Positions 1 to 8,893 of a stretch of DNA of 34,306 nucleotides are shown one piece after another. How positions within the stretch are numbered: the stretch's first letter is position 1; each line of letters begins with the position of its first letter. The translations under genes were made by a program, and so were the position numbers. The notes below the pieces were generated by a model, which searched no databases, had not been told where the DNA came from, and worked only from the letters and a program-made list of their open reading frames with translations. Origin of the DNA: Methanobacteriota archaeon (lineage in GTDB: Archaea; Methanobacteriota; Methanobacteria; Methanobacteriales; Methanobacteriaceae); NCBI GenBank assembly GCA_023434825.1, contig JAEYSH010000024.1, forward strand, positions 1-34,306, written 5' to 3'.

Positions 1-992
1 ATAAGGTCTTCTGGTAACTCATTAAGATTAAAATATTCGCAAAAAGCGTGATTTGCAAATTCAATTATATTTTCCTCTGTTACTAATAAAACACTTGCTC
101 GCATATTCTCAAGAATAGTATAAAAACGTTTTAATGTGGTTTGAAGTATGTTTTCTGCTTTTTTAAGTTCAGTTAAATCAGTAATCGAGGCTATGGTCTT
201 TTTTGTCCCTGGAATTACTGCTACATTAATTAAAACTGTTCTTTTTTTACTATCTTTGTCAATTAAGTGAGCTTCATAATCATTAGGTGGAAGTCCAATA
301 TCATTAATCCGCATATAATGATATTTTTCCATTATTTCTTGATCTTCCTTTGCAATAACTTCTTTACAATTCATCCGTCCTTCAATTTCTCCTTTAGAAA
401 AGCCAGATATATTTTCAAACTGTGTGTTTGCCATTAAAATTGTAGAATATTCATCAATAATAACACTTGCAGCGCCCGTATTTTCAAAAAGTGTTCTGTA
501 AAAAGCTTCAGATTCTCTTAAATCATTTTCAATTTTTTTCAAATAAGTAATATCTTGAGCTGTGCCCCTTACACTTATAACCTTTCCTTCTCTATCTTTT
601 TTTGGTTTTGCTATTACATTAAATAAACGTGTTGAACCATCGGGCCTTATAACTCTTATTTCAAATTCAACTTCTTTTCCAGTTGTAACTACAGTTTGTG
701 TGGAATTATAAAAATGATCCCAATCTTCAGGGTGCACTAATTTTTTTTGATCATAATAATTGAGTTGTCCATATTCTGGATCATAACCTACAATTTTAAA
801 GAGTCCGTCTGTCCATGTTGGATTTAGAGTAACTGGATCTAATTCCCAAAAACCGAAATTAGCTATTGATTCAGCTTCTTTAAATTTCTCTTTCATCATT
901 CTTAATTCAGATTCTAGCTCTTCACTTTTTTTAAATTCTTCAAAAGCGTCTGATTCATGTTTAGCGGCTTTATTTTTTGTTTTATCTGTCAT
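1..992 (-). CDS. PAS-domain sensor protein, N-terminal part (cut by window edge)
   Basis: The minus strand is open from an ATG at 992 to the window edge, about 330 codons with no stop. The first ~35 residues are charged and helical. They are followed by a PAS/PAC unit at about residues 39-155 with the PAC-like ending RGTAQDITYLKK, a second PAS at about 160-285 (ending ASITDLTELKKAE), and the start of a third from about 292 (FYTILENMRASVLLV). No transmembrane segment is visible, so it is probably a cytoplasmic sensor. Proteins of this layout in Methanobacteriales usually end in a histidine kinase (HisKA/HATPase) module, but that part lies outside the window, so kinase activity is inferred. It is divergent from the PRC-barrel gene at 1218. 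Confidence 0.85.
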   Translation of the reverse strand, partial: MTDKTKNKAAKHESDAFEEFKKSEELESELRMMKEKFKEAESIANFGFWELDPVTLNPTWTDGLFKIVGYDPEYGQLNYYDQKKLVHPEDWDHFYNSTQTVVTTGKEVEFEIRVIRPDGSTRLFNVIAKPKKDREGKVISVRGTAQDITYLKKIENDLRESEAFYRTLFENTGAASVIIDEYSTILMANTQFENISGFSKGEIEGRMNCKEVIAKEDQEIMEKYHYMRINDIGLPPNDYEAHLIDKDSKKRTVLINVAVIPGTKKTIASITDLTELKKAENILQTTLKRFYTILENMRASVLLVTEENIIEFANHAFCEYFNLNELPEDL

Positions 993-1149
993 AATATCCA
1001 ATTCAAGGACTTTTATCTTTTAATTTATTCTGTTTAATTTCTTATATTTTAAGTTAATAATGCTTTCTATCAATTATATTGAAGTTTTAAACTATTATTC
1101 TGTTTTGTTTAATCATACATTTAAAAAAGATAATTATTTATTAATTAAG

Positions 1150-1160
1150 TTTATATAAAA
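1150..1160 (+). promoter_or_regulatory. TATA box (box A) for the PRC-barrel gene
   Basis: A perfect archaeal TATA box, TTTATATAAA, lies 58 bases before the ATG at 1218. A start of transcription about 25 bases downstream would leave a leader of roughly 35-40 bases. The box is palindromic, so in principle it could also serve the divergent PAS gene, but that start is 158 bases away. Confidence 0.6.
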
Positions 1161-1217
1161 ATCACCAAACCAATTTAAAATTAGAAATTAATTTGGAATA
1201 AACTATGGAGGTATAAA

Positions 1218-1724
1218 ATGAAGGCCAGTGAATTTATTGGAATGAAAGTAATTAATTCGGGAGCAAAAGAAGTTGGTAAAATAGCAGATCTTGCTGTAAA
1301 CTTAAAAGAATGCCTTGTTGACAAGATAGTCATCGTTGAAGGAGGTACATTGAATAAAAAGTATTATTCAGTTACAGAAAATGATTTAGCAGAAATTGGT
1401 GATTATGTACAGTTAAAATTAAACAGCGAAGACCTGGAAAAAATATCAAAAGCTGATAAAATTGAAGATCTAATGGATAAAGAATCTCATTTTAAAGATT
1501 TAGTGGGAAAAACAGTATTATCTGAAGATGCAATGACTGTAGGTAAAATAGAAGATATGGTTATAGAACCAAAAGAATGCCTTGTCCACAAAATTTTAGT
1601 ATCAACTGGGGGTACATTTAATAAAAAACATTTAATGATTTCTGATACTGATATTAAGCATATTGGAGATTATATGGTGCTAAAACTTAGTAAAGAAGAA
1701 TTAGAAGAAAAAACAGTTGACTAA
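1218..1724 (+). CDS. Double PRC-barrel domain protein
   Basis: The 168-residue soluble protein is two tandem PRC-barrel domains. Repeat one is about residues 3-75 (ASEFIGMKVINSGAKEVGKI) and repeat two about 93-165 (FKDLVGKTVLSEDAMTVGKI). Each has the hallmark pattern G-K/M-x-V...VGKI.D..., then KECLV.KI, a GGT.NKK turn and IGDY..LKL at the end, so the gene arose by internal duplication. PRC barrels are small beta-barrels found in photosynthetic reaction centre H subunits, RimM and many archaeal proteins, where they mediate protein-protein contacts. The specific partner is unknown. The ATG has a GGAGG site seven bases upstream. Related single PRC domains occur in this window at 17591-17815 and 18358-18579. 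Confidence 0.88.
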   Translation: MKASEFIGMKVINSGAKEVGKIADLAVNLKECLVDKIVIVEGGTLNKKYYSVTENDLAEIGDYVQLKLNSEDLEKISKADKIEDLMDKESHFKDLVGKTVLSEDAMTVGKIEDMVIEPKECLVHKILVSTGGTFNKKHLMISDTDIKHIGDYMVLKLSKEELEEKTVD

Positions 1725-1867
1725 ATTAAGGATTTAATATCTTTTTTGTTCATTCAATAAAAGAAATCAAAGTTAAACTGAAGAAGAGAAAATGGGAAAT
1801 TAAAATAATAAAAATTATAAATACTAAATTTAATTTAAATATATAGAATTAAAAAGGAGGAAAAGAT

Positions 1868-2347
1868 ATGGAAGTAAAAGGAAGCGCAATAATATTGATA
1901 ATATTAGGTCTGATTGTTTTAGCTTTCCCACTTTTAGGAATAATTCCATTAAGCCTGATCACTGGATTTATAGTCCTGTTCTTGGGTATAGGTCTTCTAT
2001 TAGCAGGAATAGCTGAAATGGGCGAAAGTGCTGGTTTAGGAATACTGGAAATTATATTGGGAATAATAGCCCTGATTTTGGGTATTGGATTTATATTCAA
2101 CCCTGGATTATTCAGCTGGTTAGTTGGATTCATAGTCTGGATCGTTGGTTTATTCCTGATAATTGCAGGTATTATGGGTGTATTCACCAAAGCTGGCGGT
2201 AGCAGATGGAATGGAGTCGTAGCGTTAGTAATTGGTATAATATATGTAATTGTAGGGGTTTTCGTTGCAAGCCCTGTTGTTTTAGGTGCGCTAATTGGTC
2301 TATGGCTTTTGATTACTGGAATAATAATGCTCTTTGTAAAAGAGTAA
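1868..2347 (+). CDS. DUF308 / HdeD-like membrane protein (copy 1)
   Basis: The 159-residue protein is almost entirely hydrophobic, with about six short transmembrane helices rich in Gly, Ile and Leu. It has the internal repeat expected of the DUF308 (HdeD) family, visible as LIILGLIVLAFPLLGIIPLSL, LEIILGIIALILGIGFIFNP and VALVIGIIYVIVGVFVASP. HdeD is linked to acid resistance in enterobacteria, but no biochemical activity is established for archaeal members. The start has a strong AAAGGAGG site. It is the closest match to the copy at 9807-10286, which has the same length and the same ending pattern (ALIGLWLLITG). It is followed by a T-rich terminator and faces the AI-2E transporter gene. Confidence 0.85.
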   Translation: MEVKGSAIILIILGLIVLAFPLLGIIPLSLITGFIVLFLGIGLLLAGIAEMGESAGLGILEIILGIIALILGIGFIFNPGLFSWLVGFIVWIVGLFLIIAGIMGVFTKAGGSRWNGVVALVIGIIYVIVGVFVASPVVLGALIGLWLLITGIIMLFVKE

Positions 2348-2365
2348 ATTAATATCCAGTAAAAT

Positions 2366-2397
2366 TCCTTTTTTTCTTTATTTTTATCTTTATTTTT
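2366..2397 (+). terminator. T-rich terminator after DUF308 copy 1
   Basis: Twenty bases past the stop there are repeated T-runs separated by single A or C bases, the usual archaeal intrinsic termination signal. It lies between convergent genes. Confidence 0.55.
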
Positions 2398-2430
2398 GAA
2401 TTAGAAATTTCAGAAAATATTTTATCCAAT

Positions 2431-2448
2431 AAAAAAAAGAAAAAAAGA
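2431..2448 (-). terminator. Oligo-T terminator of the AI-2E transporter gene
   Basis: A run of A on the plus strand (T on the minus strand), broken by single G bases, lies about 40 bases after the stop of the minus-strand gene at 2486. Together with the T-tract at 2366-2397 it insulates the convergent pair. Confidence 0.5.
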
Positions 2449-2485
2449 ATTAAAAAATTCTCTTTATATTGCATTAATATCTAAT

Positions 2486-3508
2486 TTATGCTGTTTCCTT
2501 CTCTTTTTCCTGTTTAACTGTAGCTACTTCTTCTTCTCCTTCATTACTTACCATCATTGAAGCTAACCAGCGAGTTTCATCAAATTTTTGTAAATATCTT
2601 ATAATGATTAAAGTCAGTGGTACGCCAATGAAAAATCCAGTAGGGCCCAAAATCCAACCCCATACGAACACTGAAACAAATACTACATATACTGACATTT
2701 CAAGACCTTTTCCAGTTAGTTTAGGGAATATATAACTTTCAGCTATGGTATTGATAACAACAAAGAATAGACCCAATAAAATAGCATCCTGTATTCCAAA
2801 TTTGGCCCATACTACTAATACTGGAGGTATTGCAGCTAATATAATGCCTATATATGGAATATACCCAAGTATAAATGTTAAAAATCCCCATAGAACCGCA
2901 AAATTAATATCAAACAGTAAAAGAACTCCTGAAACACCTACACCATAAAAAAGGTTTACTTTTGTTCTTATTACAAAGTATTCTATGAAATCTTCAACAA
3001 TTTGAAATGCTTCTTTCAAAGTTGCGCTATTTGCACCGAACAAATTTACAAGGTTTTTTCTTATTTGTGGAAGCTCATATACAAGGAAAATCACTGAAAA
3101 GAGCATGAAAATTCCCATAGAGATAAGTCCTGCAGAATCTGTTTCTGGAATATGAGCAACAATGAAATTTATTATTTGATTTCCATATTCGGCAAGAAAA
3201 GTATTATTACTTATATTTAAAGTTGGAATTGCTTTTATTAATTGGCCAATTGAAATTACAAGAAAACCAATTGTGGCCGCTCCCAGAGCTAAAATTCCCA
3301 CTAATGTAATTATAACGGATATATTATAAGATAGGCCTTTTCTTTTAAGCCATATTAAAAATGGATAGATAATTATGCTTATAAACATTGAAAGTAGAAT
3401 TGGTCCCACAATTTCAGAAGTGAACTTCATTCCTATAGCCGCAGCTAAAATAACAGCAATTGCAATGATTTGGCGAAGATATGGTGGTAGCTTTAATTCA
3501 TTAATCAC
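2486..3508 (-). CDS. AI-2E family transporter (membrane permease)
   Basis: The 340-residue polytopic protein has the length and architecture of the AI-2E exporter/UPF0118 family: a pair of N-terminal helices, a helix pair near 60-85, a long soluble segment (about 90-150), and a C-terminal block of four helices. The best-conserved parts are visible: LWGFLTFILGYIPYIG (about 208-223), AESYIFPKLTGK and GWILGPTGFFIGVPLT. Members include the E. coli autoinducer exporter TqsA and Na+(Li+)/H+ antiporters such as YdjJ/UPF0118, so the substrate cannot be assigned. The start is GTG with an AAGGAGG site seven bases upstream. The C-terminus is a Glu/Lys-rich cytoplasmic tail. Confidence 0.85.
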   Translation of the reverse strand: MINELKLPPYLRQIIAIAVILAAAIGMKFTSEIVGPILLSMFISIIIYPFLIWLKRKGLSYNISVIITLVGILALGAATIGFLVISIGQLIKAIPTLNISNNTFLAEYGNQIINFIVAHIPETDSAGLISMGIFMLFSVIFLVYELPQIRKNLVNLFGANSATLKEAFQIVEDFIEYFVIRTKVNLFYGVGVSGVLLLFDINFAVLWGFLTFILGYIPYIGIILAAIPPVLVVWAKFGIQDAILLGLFFVVINTIAESYIFPKLTGKGLEMSVYVVFVSVFVWGWILGPTGFFIGVPLTLIIIRYLQKFDETRWLASMMVSNEGEEEVATVKQEKEKETA

Positions 3509-3550
3509 TATTTAACCTCCTTTTTAAAACTAATTATGAATATTCAAATT

Positions 3551-3560
3551 TTTATATAAA
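3551..3560 (-). promoter_or_regulatory. TATA box for the AI-2E transporter gene
   Basis: A palindromic TTTATATAAA lies 43 bases upstream of the minus-strand GTG start at 3508, giving a short leader that contains the strong GGAGG ribosome site. Confidence 0.55.
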
Positions 3561-3599
3561 TAATTATTTTCTTTTAATGTTTGATTAAAAATATATAAG

Positions 3600-3699
3600 C
3601 GATCATCTAAATACAAGAACAAATCAATAATTAATAGTTTAAAATATTAGAACGCCATAATTCCATACATTCAATGATTAGATGTATTTTAGATCATCG
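3600..3699. repeat. Imperfect inverted repeat in front of the PLD-like gene
   Basis: The arm CGATCATCTAAATACA at 3600-3615 matches the reverse complement of TGTATTTTAGATCATCG at 3683-3699 with one mismatch and one inserted base. The left arm begins right after an AAATATATAAG box (3589-3599). It could be an operator pair for the gene at 3754, or a chance repeat in AT-rich DNA. Confidence 0.35.
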
Positions 3700-3753
3700 G
3701 ATAATTTAACACAGTAATGTCTTTAGTATCTCAAATGGATAAAGAGGGATAAT

Positions 3754-6000
3754 ATGGAAAAATGTAAATTATATGGGCAACTGGTTGATGATAAGGAAAA
3801 TCCACTTTTTGATATTAAATTAAAGGCGATTGCAGATTATTCTTCATTATTTGCTGACGATCCAACACTTGGTCTTACTTCAACTGATGAAAATGGTAAA
3901 TTTGAATTAGATTTTGAACTAGACTCCAAATTTATAGAAAATCAGAAAAACAAAATAAAAATTGAGTTTAATATTGATGAAAAAATTATAAAAGTGGTTT
4001 CTAAAGAAATTGAAAATAAAACTCTTGATTTTGGGATTATTAGATTTGATAAAGGAAATATTGGGGTTGAAGGGAGGATTTTAGACGAAAATAAGAACCC
4101 AATAGAAGGATTAACAGTAATAGCTGAAGATGTTGACTATGGAAAATTAGAATTAAATGCATTAAATCTCATTGGGTCTAAGGTAAAATCTTTTATTAAG
4201 GATGAAGGAATTTTAAGTAATTCCTTAGATTTTATAGAAGAAAAATATCAACTTTTATTGCCATTTAGGGATGATTATTTAGGATCCTCTGTTACAGATG
4301 AAAATGGATATTACCGTATTATTTACCCTCAAGAAAGATATCGAGAAATATTAGACAAAGATCCAGATATTAAAATCATTGTTAAAGATAAATTAGGAAT
4401 ATTTGAACTTAGAGAGACAGAAGTCCACAATGACATTACCTCTGTTATAGAAAATATTCAAGATATAATTATTAACCGTGCCGAAATTGAGGGGTGGCCG
4501 GTTACATTAAATACGGCTTCACCTTCTAAAATGTCATCAAATAATAATTTAGAAATATTGATTGATAATGATCAAGCATGGGAAAAGATGGTTAAAGTAG
4601 TAGATAATGCTAAGTCTTATATTTACTTAACACAGTTTGTATTTTACCCTGAATTTATTCCCTATTTTTTCCAATCCCCAGACGATCCAGATGGCTATAA
4701 AGGCGATGATACATTAGCTAATAAGCTTTTAAAAGCTCAAAATCGAGATGTGGATGTTAAAATTATTATAAATGAAAATAGGGTGGTTCCTGATAACTAC
4801 GATGAATTAAATGATTATTTTAAAGAAAGTGATGTTGAAGTTAGAAGATTCCCTGCAAAGGGCCCTTTTTCAATGCATGCAAAAGTAATAGTTGTTGATG
4901 GAGAAAAAGCTTTTATAATTGGGTCTCCATTTAATCAAAGTTACTGGGATACCAATGAGCATAATATAAAAGAGTCAAGGCGCTTAAAAAAGAATGAAGG
5001 CCCTGTTCATGATGTTTCAACATATTTTGAAGGTCCAGTAATCGAGCATCTTGAAGAATTCTTCATTGAACTTTGGAATTATCTATCAGACTTGCATTTT
5101 GACGGTGAAAACAAGATTAATGAAAATAAATCATTAAATGAAAAAGCCGTTCAAAATAATAATTCAGAAATTTTAGAGAATTTTAATCCACATTTACGAG
5201 TTGAAAATGAGACTTTACAAGTAGTTAGATCAATTACTCCCGAAACAGTAACTAAAAAAGGTGAAGCTGGAGTACTTGAAGCTTACAGAAAAGCCATTAC
5301 CAATGCAGAAGATTTTATTTACCTTGAAAACCAGTATTTTACAAATAAATACATTATTGGCGCTTTAAAAAAAGCAGTCGAGCTTAATCCAGATCTACAG
5401 ATAATTATGGTTATCAATGAAGTTCCAGACGTGCCCACCTACCGGAACTGGCAGCATTACAGCTTTGAATTTATGGGCCTTGATTTAAATAAGTTAATCA
5501 TTGATCATCCCCAAATTGGAGTTTTTGCTAAATGGTCTGGTAAATTCCAGAATGGGAAAAATAAACTGCGTAACTGCTATATTCATAGTAAAGTAGCTAT
5601 TGTAGATGATGTTTGGGCAACAATAGGCACTTCTAACCTTGACGGTTCTTCTTTAAGCTGTGCAGAGGAATTTGGAAGCAGTGAAATGTCTGTAAATCAC
5701 CGTAACATGGAAATCAATGCCGTTATGTTTGATTTGGACACTCCAAAAAAGGGTAATATTGAAAACTTCAGAAAAATACTCTGGAGCGAGCATTTAGGCA
5801 TGGATATAACTGATTTTAATCGTCCTGAAGAAGGTTGGCTCGATTTATGGAAAGATAAAGGTTATGAAAATATAAGTCAGTTAGAAAAAGAAGAAATCAT
5901 TCTTAAAGGCGGTATTTTGCCTTACAGTTCTAAAAATAATGCTAAAGAACAAATTAAAGATTTAGTAGAGCAATATAGAAGAATAAAAGGAAGATTTTAA
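3754..6000 (+). CDS. Phospholipase D-like protein with N-terminal beta-sandwich domains
   Basis: The 748-residue protein has two HxKxxxxD (HKD) catalytic motifs. The first is HAKVIVVD at residues 375-382, followed by the GSPFN element. The second is HSKVAIVD at 611-618, followed by IGTSNLDGSS. This is the arrangement of a complete, single-chain PLD-superfamily enzyme such as phospholipase D or cardiolipin synthase. Residues 1-240 hold two segments like carboxypeptidase-regulatory or Ig-like beta-sandwich repeats, each with a TDENG[K/Y] turn (STDENGKFELDF, VTDENGYYRIIY). No signal peptide or transmembrane helix is visible, so it is probably cytoplasmic or peripheral. The substrate (phospholipid, nucleic acid or other phosphodiester) cannot be told from sequence. 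It is a single transcription unit between two convergent or divergent neighbours. Confidence 0.88.
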   Translation: MEKCKLYGQLVDDKENPLFDIKLKAIADYSSLFADDPTLGLTSTDENGKFELDFELDSKFIENQKNKIKIEFNIDEKIIKVVSKEIENKTLDFGIIRFDKGNIGVEGRILDENKNPIEGLTVIAEDVDYGKLELNALNLIGSKVKSFIKDEGILSNSLDFIEEKYQLLLPFRDDYLGSSVTDENGYYRIIYPQERYREILDKDPDIKIIVKDKLGIFELRETEVHNDITSVIENIQDIIINRAEIEGWPVTLNTASPSKMSSNNNLEILIDNDQAWEKMVKVVDNAKSYIYLTQFVFYPEFIPYFFQSPDDPDGYKGDDTLANKLLKAQNRDVDVKIIINENRVVPDNYDELNDYFKESDVEVRRFPAKGPFSMHAKVIVVDGEKAFIIGSPFNQSYWDTNEHNIKESRRLKKNEGPVHDVSTYFEGPVIEHLEEFFIELWNYLSDLHFDGENKINENKSLNEKAVQNNNSEILENFNPHLRVENETLQVVRSITPETVTKKGEAGVLEAYRKAITNAEDFIYLENQYFTNKYIIGALKKAVELNPDLQIIMVINEVPDVPTYRNWQHYSFEFMGLDLNKLIIDHPQIGVFAKWSGKFQNGKNKLRNCYIHSKVAIVDDVWATIGTSNLDGSSLSCAEEFGSSEMSVNHRNMEINAVMFDLDTPKKGNIENFRKILWSEHLGMDITDFNRPEEGWLDLWKDKGYENISQLEKEEIILKGGILPYSSKNNAKEQIKDLVEQYRRIKGRF

Positions 6001-6009
6001 TCACTAATC

Positions 6010-6041
6010 TTTATTTTCTTTATTATTTTCTATTTTTTTTT
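6010..6041 (+). terminator. T-rich terminator after the PLD-like gene
   Basis: Successive T-runs, including nine consecutive T near 6033-6041, follow the stop codon by about ten bases. The neighbouring gene is convergent. Confidence 0.5.
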
Positions 6042-6053
6042 GCCAGTATTTCT

Positions 6054-7229
6054 CTAATATAAATTAGATAATGGAGACGCTGAAAGCCCATGGGCAAAAA
6101 CACTTAAAAGTACAGTAACGAAAACTACTGTAATAAATGTAGTGTCTCCAGGGAATACTTTTAATTCATCTAAGGCTAAAAGCGCCAGTACTATAGATGC
6201 TAATCCTCTGGGTCCGAACCAGCCTATGAATAATACGCTATCTTTCCCTAATTTAGTGCCTATTAGTGAAATTGCTACGGGTAACATCCTTATAACGGTT
6301 AAACTTAAAATGGCATAAAGAATTATTTGCCATGTTATATTAAAAAGAAGTGGTAAAACTACAATTCCTAAAATAAAAAATACGGTTAAGTTTAATAATT
6401 GCCCTTCTGTCTCTGAAAAATCAATTAAAATATTTCCGGCATCTTTAACGATATATCCTAACGCTAAACCTCCTATAAAAGCAGCTATAAATCCACTTCC
6501 GCCCAATTCATCTGCTATAAGAAATGTAAGTATTGCAATTGCTAAAAATGCTATTCTCTGGAAATTTGGAGTAATCCAATCTTTATCACGGGCTTTTATT
6601 ACCAGCCATCCACCTACAATCCCTACACCCAAACCAGCTAATACTCCAAAGCCTATTTGTTCTAGAGCAACTTCAATAAAGTATCCCATTGGTCTAAATG
6701 CTTCTTCAGCTAAACCAATAGCTATAAAAAGAAGGAGAAAAGGAACTGCGCCTCCATCATTTAATCCACTTTCTATTTCTATCGTTCTTCTTATTTTCTT
6801 TGGAATTTTTTCATTTTGAACTACAATTTGACCTAAAGCTGCATCGGTTGGTGCTAGGGCTGCCCCTATAATTCCTGCAACCCACCATGGAATGTCTGGG
6901 AATAATAAAGTGGCTATAATTACTCCAAGTATAATAGTTATGGGTAAACCTATGACAAGTAATCTTGTACTGATGCCATTATTCAATGCTTTTAAACCTA
7001 CTCTGGACGCATCGCTAAAAAGAACGAGAACCAGGGCTATTTCTGCTATTAAAAAAATTATGGTTGAATATGGGGGCTTTGTGATGTCTACAAATCCCGT
7101 TACAAGCCATCCTGTTGCCATTCCAGCAACAATAAATAACATCTGAAAACTAACTGGCAGTTTACCAATTAAACGAGAGAAAATTGCAATAATAAAAAGC
7201 ATGATGAAAAATACAAGAAGTTCAACCAT
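6054..7229 (-). CDS. CPA1-type cation:proton antiporter (NhaP-like)
   Basis: The 391-residue protein has about 12 transmembrane helices and the Na_H_Exchanger fold. The unwound-helix motif TDAALG sits near residues 128-133 and the ion-binding pair Asn157-Asp158 (ESGLNDGGAVPF). The N-D pair, rather than D-D, places it with CPA1 electroneutral Na+(K+)/H+ antiporters. The C-terminal GPRGLAS segment is also typical. I chose the ATG at 7229 because a GGTGAT ribosome site lies just upstream; a GTG three codons earlier overlaps that site. It is the last gene of a likely minus-strand operon with the MFS exporter (33 bases upstream) and the K+-channel-like gene. An exporter, an antiporter and a K+ channel together suggest coupled control of ion gradients. 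Confidence 0.87.
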   Translation of the reverse strand: MVELLVFFIMLFIIAIFSRLIGKLPVSFQMLFIVAGMATGWLVTGFVDITKPPYSTIIFLIAEIALVLVLFSDASRVGLKALNNGISTRLLVIGLPITIILGVIIATLLFPDIPWWVAGIIGAALAPTDAALGQIVVQNEKIPKKIRRTIEIESGLNDGGAVPFLLLFIAIGLAEEAFRPMGYFIEVALEQIGFGVLAGLGVGIVGGWLVIKARDKDWITPNFQRIAFLAIAILTFLIADELGGSGFIAAFIGGLALGYIVKDAGNILIDFSETEGQLLNLTVFFILGIVVLPLLFNITWQIILYAILSLTVIRMLPVAISLIGTKLGKDSVLFIGWFGPRGLASIVLALLALDELKVFPGDTTFITVVFVTVLLSVFAHGLSASPLSNLY

Positions 7230-7262
7230 TATTATCACCGGAATATTTAATCTTTATATTTT

Positions 7263-8858
7263 TCATTCATTCATATTTCTCTTTTTATCTTCTTCATTAT
7301 ACTTTAGAAGTAACTCTTTCTCTTTTTCAGCTTTCGGAAACTTGAAGTAAACAATAGCAGCTCCAATTAAGATTGCAATAATTCCTGCTAAATATGCCCA
7401 GTGATCTCCAGCTAAAAATGATGTTTTTGCTCCGGCAATTATTTGAGCTGAATATTCTGGATGCTGCTCTGCTGCAGCAGCAGCACTGGAAAATGATTTT
7501 TGAAGTGTGGCTTCTATACCTGTAGTAATTTGCTGCTGGGCAGCAGCAGGTAAATTGCTAATTTGATCCGCAAATGCTTTTGCATAACCTGCAGTAAGCA
7601 GTGCGCCGAATATAGAAGTCATAATTGCCCCGCCGAAATCACGCTGTAAATCTGCAGTTCCTGAAGCCATACCTTCACGTTCAACTGGTACTGAACCAGT
7701 AAGCGAATGCGAAGCTGGAGTTCCTGCTAAGCCAACGCCTACACCTACCAATGCATAAGCCAATCCAACCTTCCAGTAAGGAATATTATCCTGCCATAGC
7801 ACCAGCATAACAATGAATCCAATTAAGCAGAATAAATAACCAGAAAGAAGTGTGAATCTTGATCCACGAGATTCTACAAGTTTAGCTGATTGAGGTGCTA
7901 CTAAAATCATTAAAATAGCTGCTGGAATGATTGCAAGTCCGGCATCTAAGGTGGAATAACCGAGTACGTTCTGTAAAAACTGTTGACCAATATACATAGC
8001 ACCCATAAGCGATCCAAAAACAATTATTCCAGCACAAGCCGCTACCCAGAAAATGCTACGACTGGCAATTTTAAGGTCATAAAGTGGATTTTTTACTCTA
8101 CGCTGTCGCATTATAAATAAAAATCCTGATAAAGCGGCAATGATTAATAAACTAATTATCAAAGTGCCAGAATCGGGAACGGGCACAAAGTTTATGGCTA
8201 AAATTAATGTTCCGACTAATAGTAAAGACATTAGCCCGCCAATGTTATCGACAGGATCTACCGTCTCGTTTACATGAGATGGAATGAATTTAATGGCCAT
8301 AATTAGGGCTACTACTGCAAGTGGCAATGTGATTAGAAATACTGAACCCCAATCATTAAAAGTAAGAAGATATCCTGAAAGTAACGGCCCAAGAGCTGCA
8401 ATAGCTGCACCTATGCCTGACCAAAGCGCAATAGATTTTGTTCGACTTGGACCAGACCATAATGCTGCTATGAGGGCCAAAGTTGTTGGAAATGCCATTC
8501 CAGCAGCTAAACCACCCACTATACGGGCTAAAACTAATATTTCGACATTTGGGGCAAATCCTGCAATTAATGATGCAGGTATCGCAATTAATGTACCTAA
8601 AATGAGCATCATTTTTCTACCGTGGCGGTCTCCCAATGCTCCAAACCATAATACTGATGCAGCAAGTCCAAGGGAGAAACCAACAGCCACGAGATTAATC
8701 TGTACTTGCGAAGCATTAAATGCTAAACCAATGGATGGAAGAGCTACATTAGCTACTGATAAATTTAAGTTTGCAACCGCCGCAACCAGAATGAGAGTTA
8801 CTAAAACTAATTTTCCAGGTTCAATGTTCTTATTTGACTTATTATCTGTATTTACCAT
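7263..8858 (-). CDS. MFS exporter, DHA2-like 14-TM (copy 1)
   Basis: The 531-residue protein has 14 predicted transmembrane helices. It carries MFS motif A at about residues 73-84 (GALGDRHGRKMM) and the antiporter motif C around 148-162 (GIGAAIAALGPLLSG). Both fit the DHA2 family of proton-coupled drug or metabolite exporters (QacA/EmrB type). An Ala/Gln-rich loop near 430-480 lies before the last helix, as is common for the extracellular TM13-14 loop. The C-terminal tail is strongly charged. The substrate cannot be predicted. It lies between the K+-channel-like gene (35 bases upstream) and the cation/proton antiporter on the same strand, probably one transcript. Confidence 0.87.
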   Translation of the reverse strand: MVNTDNKSNKNIEPGKLVLVTLILVAAVANLNLSVANVALPSIGLAFNASQVQINLVAVGFSLGLAASVLWFGALGDRHGRKMMLILGTLIAIPASLIAGFAPNVEILVLARIVGGLAAGMAFPTTLALIAALWSGPSRTKSIALWSGIGAAIAALGPLLSGYLLTFNDWGSVFLITLPLAVVALIMAIKFIPSHVNETVDPVDNIGGLMSLLLVGTLILAINFVPVPDSGTLIISLLIIAALSGFLFIMRQRRVKNPLYDLKIASRSIFWVAACAGIIVFGSLMGAMYIGQQFLQNVLGYSTLDAGLAIIPAAILMILVAPQSAKLVESRGSRFTLLSGYLFCLIGFIVMLVLWQDNIPYWKVGLAYALVGVGVGLAGTPASHSLTGSVPVEREGMASGTADLQRDFGGAIMTSIFGALLTAGYAKAFADQISNLPAAAQQQITTGIEATLQKSFSSAAAAAEQHPEYSAQIIAGAKTSFLAGDHWAYLAGIIAILIGAAIVYFKFPKAEKEKELLLKYNEEDKKRNMNE

Positions 8859-8893
8859 TTAATCATCTCATTAAAATATTCAAACAAATAATT

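Noticed and set aside
1849..2190. Minus-strand 113-residue frame opposite DUF308 copy 1
   Set aside because: Shadow frame rich in Pro, Asn and Ile, the complement of a Gly/Leu-rich membrane protein; no ribosome site.
7440..7560. Repeated CAG/CTG-like triplets in the MFS exporter gene
   Set aside because: They encode the Ala/Gln-rich extracellular loop, common in DHA2 exporters, and are not an independent repeat array.
8284..8862. 192-residue plus-strand frame opposite the MFS exporter
   Set aside because: It is the antisense of a well-supported MFS gene; composition (Ala, Pro, Asn, Thr rich) is typical of a shadow frame.
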